From: Omphiscola glabra
Taxonomy: Eukaryota; Mollusca; Gastropoda; Lymnaeidae
Assembly: GCA_964017045.1 (NCBI GenBank)
Contig: OZ024807.1
Span: 9,061,981-9,125,980 of the forward strand
Direction: 5' to 3'
Length of the DNA: 64,000 nt
A program made the position numbers and the translations under genes. Positions 35,577 through 47,400 of the stretch are shown in pieces. Every line of letters starts with the position of its first letter. Within the stretch, counting starts at the first letter, position 1. The notes beneath the pieces were generated by a model. That model had not been told where the DNA came from, ran no database searches, and saw nothing but the letters and a program-made list of their open reading frames with translations.

Positions 35577-38500
35577 GGTGTGTGGCGGGCTAATACGTTT
35601 TTTTGTGTGTCTTTTTTTTTTGTTTATTTGTGTTTGATTGTGTGTTGTTGTTTATAATAGTCTTTGTTATGCCCTTGTCTTCCACTCCTGTAGTACGTTG
35701 GTAGCAATTCTTATGACGGGACATTTCTTTTTTTTTGTTGTTTGTTTTGTTTTAGGTTCAAGTGTCTGTCCCGATGAATCCCAACAAGGAGATTATGGCT
35801 CTCACACTGAACAAGACGCGGGTCACCGAGTACAAGGTAGAAATCAGCTCATTGTAAGTACGACCGCTTTGACCACTTAGACTTGTACTTTGTAAACGTT
35901 CTTAGAGCTTTTACTGTTATTCTTTGCTGTAGAGTAGCCCGCTGCGCCGACGGCTTACTGCATTCTAAAGCCTGCCCTTGCTAAACTTTCTTCAGTACAG
36001 GGTAAGAGAGTTATTCAAGTGGTGATCACGTCAGATTTTGTCAATTAACGTTCAATAAGGTGGTGCTTAAATTGTAAACATTTCCGTAAGAAATTTGTCC
36101 TGAAATTGTAAACATACATGAAATGAAAAGGTCCTGAAATTATAAACTACCGGAAATAAAGGGGTCCTGAAATGATATACTTACCTGTTATAAAAGAGTG
36201 ATAAAATTATAAACCTACCTGAAATAAAGGGGTCCTGAAATGATACTCTAACCTGTAATGAAGGGGTGCTAAAATTATAAACCTACCTGAAATAAAGGGG
36301 TCCTCAAATTCTACTCTTTACCTGTAATGAAGGAGTGATGAAATTATAAACCTACCTGAAATAACGTGGTGTTGAGACAATAGTATGGTTTTAAAAAAAA
36401 AAAAAAAACTTTTTCGAAATAAAAAAAAAATGTTAAAAAACCACAACAAAACACAAAAAGAGGAAAATCCAAACTTTAGTATCTACAAAAAAAGTGAAAC
36501 AATTTAAAGGGTCGTATGTAAACATAAAATGTAGCAACCATATTAAACTATCTCACAGAGTATATGCTCACCATTGCTGTGGAGTCACTAACGTTTGTGT
36601 TTCAAAGCAATAATTATGCAAGATTTTGTTTAAAGGACATATTTTGTTTAAACACAGGATTGAGGTCGACATTGGTCTGATGCCGTCTTTCTTCTTCGAC
36701 GGGCCGACATACTTTGGGCTGTCCGTGATCTTCATGACCCCGAGCATGCTGGTGTCCGCGGCGTACCTAGCGGTGCCCATCAGTGCCTGGGGGTGCCTGT
36801 ACTACGTCACCACGGCCGCGTAAGTAACCCGGCGGTTTGGTTTGGGGGGAGGGTGAGGGGAGTGAGGGGGGGGGGGCCCTCGTTCAGTAGTGCTTGGAGG
36901 TGGGTGAGGTATTTTGAGAGCTAGTGTAGTCTTGCCGAGATCTTGTATATTATTGCCGAAGGCTAGTCTATTTTAACTTAAGAGCTAGTTTAGTATTATT
37001 GATAGCTATTTTAGTATTGTTGATAGCTAGTTCAGTATTGTTGATAGCTAGTCTAGTACTGTTGATAATTAGTTTAGCATTGTTGATAGCTTGTTCAGTA
37101 TTGCAAAAAGCTAGTTTAGTATTTCCGTGATCTAGTTTAGTATTGCCGTGATCTAGTTTAGTAATGCCGTGATCTAGTTTAGTATCGCCGTGATCTAGTT
37201 TAGTATTGCCGTGATCTAGTTTAGTATCGCCGTGATCTAGTTTAGTATTGCCGTGATCTAGTTTAGTATCGCCGTGATCTAGTTTAGTTTTGCCGTGATC
37301 TAGTTTAGTATTGCCGTGATCTAGTTTAGTATTGCCGTGATCTAGTTTAGTATTGCCGTGATCTAGTTTAGTTTTGCCGTGATCTAGTTTAGTATTGCCG
37401 TGATCTAGTTTAGTATTTCCGTGATCTAGTTTAGTTTTGCCGTGATCTAGTTTAGTATTGCCGTGATCTAGTTTAGTATTGCCGTGATCTAGTTTAGTTT
37501 TGCCGTGATCTAGTTTAGTATTGCCGTGATCTAGTTTAGTATCGCCGTGATCTAGTTTAGTTTTGCCGTGATCTAGTTTAGTATTGCCGTGATCTAGTTT
37601 AGTATTGCCGTGATCTAGTTTAGTATTGCCGTGATCTAGTTTAGTTTTGCCGTGATCTAGTTTAGTATTTCCGTGATCTAGTTTAGTATTTCCGTGATCT
37701 AGTTTAGTATTGCCGTGATCTAGTTTAGTATTGCCGTGATCTAGTTTTAAGCAACAAGACACACCCCTTCCCCCACCCCGTTTGGTTTAATTCAAAACCT
37801 CTAAAGCTCCAGAGAAGTGGTTCTCAACATGTGGGTCCAAACCCCAATTGGAAGAAGAGGGGGGGGGGTCGAATGACCCTCACACAGTGGTCGCATAGGA
37901 TCATCGAAAAACACATATTTATGAAGTTACAACTCAACTAATTTCATGATTTGGTTTGGTGGGTGGGGGGTAGGGTTCACCACAACATAAGGAACTGAAT
38001 TAAGGGGTCACGGCACTAGGAAGGTTGAGAGCCACTGGTCTAAAGAGTTTGTTGTTTTTTTTGCTTTCTTCTTTCCCCCTTAGAATGTCTCCTTACATCC
38101 AAGTGCTGTCGGCTCGCATGTACAACAAAGTGGAAGTGGGCTTGCACATGAGTTCGGATCGTTTTGTGTTTGTGTACAAGCACAGTGCGTACAGGAGCGA
38201 ACAGGTCCTGATGGTAACTCTCAACAGGTGATTGACGCGAGCTCCTGCTGCGTAATATTTGATCTTTGACACAGCTTCTGGTGTATCGCCGCCCGCAGGA
38301 GACGTCAAAGAGTAAAGGGTAGTGGGGGTGAGGAGGGTCAAATACTATCAACCGGCCTAAAGATTAACAAATTATCTCTTGGTAAAGAGGGGGTTGGGAA
38401 AACTCAATAACCTACACAATACAACTATTTAACACACATCTTTTGGTGAAAGTCTGAGATGACTCTCTTATGACCCCGGCAAGTACATTAGCTACCAGAT

Positions 38501-41500
38501 CCATCTGCTGGAGCTGAGCCATACATTTTCCCCACGTCGGGTTCTCCAAACGCCCTGAATGCAACTGAATTAATTGAACTGAATAATTTATTTAAGATCT
38601 ATCAAACTGTCAGAGAACAATTGAGGATAGCGTAATTGTTATAATTTTCCGGTCTTTAATGGCATTAATTAGTTACAGCTAAGTAGTCCCAGCGCCATGA
38701 CTGTCAGACCCGACCGGTGCACACACCCCACCCCTTGAGGGAAAAAAATATTTTTGGCGTCCTTGTGCTAGGGAATAAAAGTAATAATGTTAAGTTGCAT
38801 TTTATGGCTCTGAGTTAGGTTTTGATATAAATAAAAATAAATAAATAAATATGCCACAGAATGTTAACTTCCATGATAGTAGTTATGGAGAAGGTTCAAG
38901 TGGATTATCCAACATTTTATCATCAACGTAAGGGGAAAAAGGATGGACAATTTCTTTCTAAGCATAGTTGAGATGCTATAATGACAAGTCACAAGTCTTG
39001 AAGTGGTTTCCGAATTGTTTCCTATCTTTAAATCGTGTTAACAACTGCACACGGGGAAAAGCAATGATGAAAATGCTTTTTGTGTTCTTGTTTTTTTACA
39101 ACTAATGAGTAAAATTACAAAACGTTGTGTTACCAAATTGTGACAAGGCTGCTGTGGTGGCCACCTTACAAAACGTTGTGTTACCTAATTGTGACGATGC
39201 TGCTGTGGTGGCCACCTTACAAAACGTTGTGTCACCAAATTGTGGCAAGGCTGCTGTGAATTTAAAGGTGGTCACCTTCATATGAATCATCAATAGCGCT
39301 GCAACTCTTTGGAGGGCACCTGCCTGCTTCGCAACACCCCACCGGTGGGACCAACGCATGACACTCCGTCTCCATCGCAGCTGATATCCACACACACGCA
39401 GCTGATGTACACGCACGCAGATGATGTACACGCACGCAGGTGATGTACACGCACGCGGCTGATTTACACGCACGTGTGTTTTAGTGCCCAGAAAACTAAG
39501 TTCCCTGGATGTCGCCGAGTCGGATTCAATTTTTCTAACACCGATGAGCTGTACCTTGCATAATTTAGTATTAATGTGCACTATGTTTCGTTGTCTAACA
39601 TTGATTTGGTACTTGGGATACGCAGTGCGATGCGATCTAATGCACAGCATGACCCCAAACAATGGTATGCGCCCAGCAGGCTAGCCTTGGATGGTACGCT
39701 GCAAAAGACTAGGCCACAGTCTTTTATGCCAGTACGTAAGATTGAGACCGAGAGCTTTGGCCGGTACCATCACATAATTGACCAAACACATTTCAATATT
39801 ATTTTAAAAAAAAAAAAATTTTTTTTAATGCATATACGAAGGTGAAATACTTCTCCGTCGGCGAATAGCCTGTTGAACTAACACAAGCAAGGTTGCCCCC
39901 AAGAAGCTAGAACATCCCATAGTAAAGGTTTATTTAATCGAATTGAATTAATATAATGTTTTGTCATTGACAAATTGTCACGATAAAATGCCATTTAATG
40001 ATATAGTGACATTTGTAAATCAGTAAATGTATACAGTTAACAAATGTTGATGTAATTATATTAAATTTTAAGAGATGTTATTTTTTTTTTGGCCACCCTT
40101 TACATAATATATATAGATATATTTATAACAATATATATGTATATAACAGAATAAATATGTTACATTTCTGTAATGAAAGTCAATTACTTTCACATCGGGA
40201 TGCTTCACATTCTCATATATGAAAAGGGCCACTTACATTACTGCGATGTAAGAATGAAATCCTTAAATAAATATAGTTTAAGTTTGAAAATGCATGGCTT
40301 GTAATCTACTCTGTCCTTTTTCCTCCTTAGATACGAAGCGTTTTCGATTTCCAACTGTTCAGCGACAATGATCAACAATTCAGGGTCCTTGACAGGTAGC
40401 TACTCCAAAGCACTTGTTCCACCATACCGTAACACATGACAACCGTTCGTGTATCTTTCTTATTTTTCACTGTTGGCGGCAAACACGTGTCTTTCTTGAG
40501 CGCGGCAATGTACTGCGTCTCTGCTTCTCTCAAATGTACTTGGGTGACCCTACCCAGTGGAGCCTGTGGCATGTTCCCGTGTGATTTATGTGTGTGTTCC
40601 TTTGTAAGTTAACATGTTCCCGTGTGATTTATGTGCGTGTTCCCTTGTCAGTTAACATGTTCCCATGAGATTTTTTTTATGTTCCCTTATCAGTTAACAT
40701 GTTTCCACGTGATTTATTTGTATTTTCCCTTGTCAGTTAAAATGTTCCCATGAGATTTTTGTGTGTGCTCCCTTGTCAGTTAACATGTTCCCATGAGCTT
40801 TTTGTGTGTGCTCCCTTGTCAGTTAACATGTTTCAATGATATTTTTGTGTGCGTTCCTTTGTCAGTTAACATGTTCCCATGAGAATTACGTGTATTCTGC
40901 CCTGAAAGTTAAGATGTTCACATGTGATTTATCTATGTGCGTGTTCCCTTATCAGTTAACATGTTCCCATGAGATTTATTTTGATGTTCCCTTGTCAGTT
41001 AACATGTTCCCATGATATTTTTGTATGTGCTCCCTTGTCAGTTAACATGTTCCAATGAGATTTTTTGTGTGCACCCTTGTCAGTTAACATGTTCCCATGA
41101 CATTTTTTGTGTTCGTTCCCTTGTCAGTTAACATGTTCCCATGAGATTTATTTTGATGTTTCCTTGTCATTTAACATGTTCCCATGATATTTTTGTGTGC
41201 TCCCTTGTCAGTTAACATGTTCCCATGAGATTTTTGTATGTGCTCCCTTGTCAGTTAACATGTTCCAATGAGATTTTTTGTGTGCTCCCTTGTCAGTTAA
41301 CATGTTCCCATGATATTTTTTGTGTTCGTTCCCTTGTCAGTTAACATGTTCCCATGAGATTTATTTTGATGTTTCCTTGTCAGTTAACATGTTCCCATGA
41401 TATTTTTGTGTGTGCTCCCTTGTCAGTTAACATGTTCCCATGATATTTTTTGTGTGCGTTCCCTTGTCAGTTAACATGTTCCCATGAGAATTACGTGTAT

Positions 41501-44425
41501 TTTTGCCCTGAAAGTTAAAATGTTCACATGTGATTTGTCTGTGTGTTCCCTTTCAAAATGTTTCAGCTTTCTTGTCACTTTATGCATGTCTCTCCCCCCT
41601 CTCTCTTGACATTTTATATCGCCGCTCATGCCCTTGTTGATTGTGATAACTTTCAAGTTTGTTTCGTGGCCCTTGTCATCGCGTCCGGTTAACTAGCAAA
41701 CTAAAATAACATTTTCAGGGACCAGCATAATGGGGACAAAGCCCCTAGGGGTCATCATCGGAAACTGCTATTCCAAACAGATGCCGTTAGAGAAGAGCTG
41801 CAATATAGAAAACTCACCAGCGGACATGTCTGCAGGTTATTCGGAAGATTAAATATTCTCATTTTACAAAAAAAAAAAAAAAGTTCTATAAGAAATCTGT
41901 AGAATCGACCACAGCTGCTATTTCTTTTGGTGTACAATTTTTTTTATATTTTACTACTTGAGACTAAACCTATCTTGTTTGTTTTTTTTAAACGTTTAAA
42001 TTTCAATTAAAAATAAATTAATAATAATAATAATATAATAATAAATAATATTTTAAAAAGCATTTCATCTTCTGACACCAGTTATTTAGGGGAAGAAAAC
42101 AACAGTATTCTTGCGAACACAATAGTTGAATATGTTTAATTAAGAAGAGAAAATAAGAACTGTTTAGTTAATGGAAGGGTGTTTGTTCTCTAAGAGATGC
42201 TTCTAGTCACCGAGACCTCCGCCACGGAGTACGTTTACCCGACCTTGCCGAACAGACTAAACCCAAGTCTGCTGTCCATTGCATCGGTCAAGAAATCGAC
42301 GAGGGTGAACTTCGTCAATGACAATCTGGAAACCAAATTGTTGTCTACGCCAGGTTTCGTCGTAGAAGTAAGTTGAGTCGCAGTGGTAAGTTGAGTCGTA
42401 GAAATAATTTGAGTCGTAAAGGATAGGTTGAGTCGTAGAAGTTATTTGAGTGGAAAAAGTTTAGTCGAGTCGTAGAAGTAAGTTGGGTTGTAGAATTAAT
42501 TTGAGTCGCAGAAGTAAGTTTGATCGTACTGGTAATTTGAGTCGTAGAAGTAAGTTGATTCGCAGAAGTAGGTTGAGTTGTAGAAGTCAGTGTAGTCGTA
42601 AATGCTGTTCTTAAAGTCAGAGTATGCGAAAGAATCATTCTGATTTAAGTACATCTAATGATGGATTTTGAGTACGTGACAGTATGGGGTTTTAAGTTAA
42701 AATTTCAAATTTAAACTTATAGTTTTATATATATTTTGAAATACTATATAAATATTTATTAATGCACGATATTAATTGTAGTGTGAAAGATAGTAGAAGA
42801 AATTTTGACATTTGAAATATTGGAAAAAAGAACATGACATTTGAACTATTTTGGAAAAAAGAACATGACATTTGAACTATTTTGGAAAAAATGACATGAC
42901 TTTTGATATAGTTTGGGAAAAATGACATGACTTTTGATATAGTTTGGGAAAAATGACATGACTTTTGATATAGTTTGGGAAAAATGACATGACTTTTGAT
43001 ATAGTTTGGGAAAAAGAACAGGTATTCAGGTATAATGTGAATAAAGTACATTAAATGACGTAATAAAAGAACATATTCTATGTTTTTTCATCTCCAGATG
43101 CCCATCGACATTTCGGAAGCTAATGCCGTAAGGAATCTCGTTATTGTGTTTATTAATGAAATTTAAATATTGACCGAAACGATAACTAGAGAAACGATCG
43201 TGTCCAAAATGATTACTAAAATTCACTATCATGGCCAAAACGATTACAAAACTGAGTGTCATGGCCAAAACGATTACAAAACTGAGTGTCATGGCCAATA
43301 CGATTACAAAACTGAGTGTCATGGCCAAAACGATTGCAAAACTGAGTGTCATGGCCAAAACGATTACAAAACTGAGTGTCATGGCCAAAACGATTACAAA
43401 ATTGAGTGTCATGGCCAAAACGATTGCAAAACTGAGTGTCATGTCCAAAACGATTAAAAAACTGAGTGTCATGTCCAATACGATTACAAAACTAACTGTC
43501 ATTGTCAAAACGATTACAAAACTAACTGTCATGGCCACAGCGATTAAAAAATTAACCGTCATGACCAAAACGATAACTAAAACTAACTGTCATGGCCAAA
43601 ACGATTGCAAAACTGAGTGTCATGGCCAATACGATTACAAAACTAACTGTCGTGGTCGAAGCGATTACAAAAACTAACTGTCATGGCCAAAACGATTACA
43701 AAACTAACTGTCATGGCCACAGGGATTAAAAAATTAACCGTCATGACCAAAACGATAACTAGAAGTAGCTGTCATGGCCAAAACGATTACTAAAACTGAC
43801 TGTCATGGCCGAAACGATTACAAAAACTAACTGTCGTGGCCAAAGCGATTACAAAAACTAATACAAATGAAAAGCACCTATTTCATATAATTGTATTCGA
43901 AGTCTTACTGTCGTGACCCGTTGCTTACAGCACAATGAGTAAAAAGCCTCTTGGTGATTGAGGGTAACACGTTGGTATAGTAGCACCGGAAGCGCAACAG
44001 TTGTTGTATGCACTGCACATTTGATGCACTATAGCCAGATCTATACGTATGCCATGGGAGCTCACTCGACATTCATATATAATCAAATTGTTTTTTTTGT
44101 TTTTTTTAAATGCGCAAAAATTATTTAAAATATACATTACAATTTTTTTATTGTAAAAATTTTGTGTTTTAAACAAAACCCAAATTTTGTTTCTTCTCAT
44201 TACGTGTGGTAGACAAGGGAAGTAACGGGGAATTTCTTAGTCAGGGGCACCGAGGATATTCTCGTTCTCTACTCCCAAACATCCGGTTGCTCTGACAACA
44301 CTTCCGACGATCACCCAACGTCGCCCACTGTGGGGATCATCTTACCGGTCGCATTGTTCAGCTACGCCTTTGTCTGGAAGTGAGTAACGAAGTTAAGATC
44401 TGACGGTACAGTGTCTTGTGTCATT

Positions 44426-44484
<59 letters not shown>

Positions 44485-47400
44485 TATTAATAATCTTGGT
44501 GAGGATTTTGTGCTGGTTTATATATATAAATATAAATATATATAAACCAGCACAAAATCCTGACCAAGAATATGAATACTGTTATCTAAATGAGTGTGAG
44601 AGTGGTTCTATATAGGAGCATGGCATTTTGATTGAAATAAATAATTTTATTAAAAAAATTACATAGAGACACGTTCAAAGGCATAGCGTCTTGAAATTAC
44701 GACAATGTTAGAGCCATAGAAGTAGGACATAATGGTTAAAGGTAATGGGTATAAGAAAGACTAGAAAGTAGTGAGGAAGTTTAAAAATGGAGCCCTTTAA
44801 GTCCGACGCGAAGGACTTGAAATTTATGAAGTACCATCTTTAAAAAGAAATGGAATATCGGGATTTTCCGAACCTCGTGCCAGGATACCCATACAGTAAG
44901 GAAGAAGATTGGAAGCAAAAAGTAACTATTTATCTTAATCATACGTACAAAGTGCTTAAACTTTCCAAATGAATATATTACTCATATGGTTTTTGTTTTT
45001 TAAATAAAATTATTTTTTACAGAAAACCTTTTATCCCGCTCACTAATGTATTCCTTTTTACAAAACATTTAAATTTGGAGCCGTATAAATAACAAATATT
45101 TACTGAAATCATTATTCATCTTCTATATTTTGAGGGCCCACTATCAATGAATTGATCATTTTGGCTCCTATGTTTCAGAGGGGTGCGCAATGTTACTGTG
45201 CATGGTTTTGAAGGGAATACTTCAATGGTTCCAAGGGCTACTCAGGAATGGTGTTATGAAATGGGGGTTAGAAGCCAGGAGGCAATAGACGCAAATGTGT
45301 CAAATGTAGTCGCCTCAAATGTTGCTTTTTGGAAGCTAAGTTGAGACGACTATTCTGTTCTCCATGATAAAGTATTATTTTTTTTTATCTTAAATCTCCT
45401 GGAAAAAAATATTCTTATAATTCCACCAATGATGTTCAAGTATCGTCTCTTTTTTTTTCTCTTCACTGTTATGTGTTGATTGAATCGTTTCAATGTAATT
45501 CCCCCACAAACTCACGCATTTCAGAACACCCAAGTCCAACATGAGCCACTACCTGTTGGTTATAATCGCGTCCAACTACACGGAGGATCTCGTGTACGAC
45601 ACGAGACAATTTCACATGGCGTAAGTGACAGGTGGAGTGCTCACAGGTCAAGCTCACGGACGTCTTCTCTTGGGGGCACGTTTGAAATTAAACGACCCCA
45701 TGAAAAAAAACAAAGACGTTCTTATAAATACATTTATAAAATGATTAAAATAAATCGACGGAAGGGGGAGTGCGGTTATACATCTGACAGAACACGCACA
45801 GAAGTTGCCCTCCTTTTATAAGAATCCCAATTCGTGCTGCCCCCCCCCACCCCGCCATTTTTTTTTCCAAAGGCTCACACTAACGCACCTTTGTTACACG
45901 GCCCTTATCTCTATTAATAATCTGATGACCAAACCGCTTGTACACCGCAGATTTATTTCACAAACGATTTCAGAAGAGCAACATAAAATATTACGCACCA
46001 AACGCACTTGCAATATTTTTGTTTTAAAGAAACTCATTTCGCGCAATTATCTGGAATTTTATTTCACGAAATCAGTGTCATCATATTTCCTTCATCTTTC
46101 CCTTGACAAACAGGAAAGAAACTAATTTTTTTTTGGGGGGGGGGGGGGGGGGGGGGGGGAAGTGGTGCTAAAAAAATTGATGAAACGTGTTGCCATCGTC
46201 AACGAATCTATGTGCCGTCATCTCGATATAAGCTAATGGGAAGTGGGTCAATTAGCCACCCAAAGAGTTTGCCCCTCCGTGATCAAAAGCGAATTTACTA
46301 TAAAGGATATAAATAAAAAAAACCCGAATAAACTAAGTTTGTCGTATAAATCCTTTATACGCATTCTTTATTATTTATTTTGTATTAAAATTCTCACATT
46401 AAATTTACATGACAGATTTAATTCTACAACAATTTCAGAAAAAACAAAGAAAATATGAATGCACTTGCCATATTCTCTATAAGAATCTCATTTATTTCAG
46501 TTATCGGGAATTTTATATCATTAAATTTGTGGCATGATATTCCCTCCATCTTCCCTCGTGAAAGTCAGGAAAAACTTATTTTTGGGGCTAAGGTTGAGAA
46601 ATTGGACTGAAAATATGAACATAATGTGTTTTCATCGGTAACGCGTCTATGTGCCAAGTTTCAGCTCGATACGCTGACGGGAAGTCGGTCAATTAGCCGT
46701 TGGAAGATTTTTTAACATTAACACACAAAGGCGAATTTAATATGAAGGATTTACCCCCCCAAAAAATGGTACGGCTCAGTCGCATTTGGAAACTAAGAAA
46801 GTTTGCTTTGTTACAGATAGATTGGCGTTGATGGGGGGAGATATAAAAAAACAAAAACGATGAAAGGCAAGCGATGATCTTTCTGTGATAGTGATGAAAT
46901 GACGGGGAGGCAGTAGGTGGCGTCAACGTGATACGGGATGAGGAAAAAGAAAAAGGATGCGATGGCAATGGAAGACATTGATGACGTTACGCAGGAGATA
47001 AGACATTTTGGGAGTGACATTTATATCGCGCAACATGGACGGAGCTGAAACCATTTATTGTTAAGACTCGTTTATTATGTATGCACTTAAAGCTCTTTAA
47101 ATTATTAAATTAAGGATATATATATATATACATTTTGGCTTTGGAAATTACGAAAGGTATAATCTTAGACTTGTGTTTAATTTGGAAACAACAGTAACAT
47201 CAAAATTAATATCTTAGTTCATAGGCTATGTATTCACCGGCTGTAAATACCGGCTGTAATTACCGGCTATAATTACCGGCTATATACACACCGGCTTTAC
47301 ACGCTGACTACATTCCCAGGCCAAATTATAAGGGCTATGTACACCGGCTATACACAAGTTATATATATTGGCTAAAAAACACAGGCTATATACATATGCT

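Noticed and set aside
36968..37762. 264-codon minus-strand ORF of KLDHGNT repeats as a gene
   Set aside because: The 21-bp period keeps any stop-free frame open, and it lies inside an intron of the plus-strand gene with no signal peptide or splice context.
39102..39662. 186-codon minus ORF
   Set aside because: Mostly translation of the 51-bp and 19-bp tandem repeats within intron 5.
43026..43677. 180-codon minus and 148-codon plus ORFs
   Set aside because: Both arise from the 30-bp intronic minisatellite; opposite strands are equally open.
44241..44379. Alternative acceptor TTTCTTAG at 44240 for exon 10
   Set aside because: Downstream reading is in a different frame and loses the domain-like sequence; the acceptor at 44212 keeps frame.
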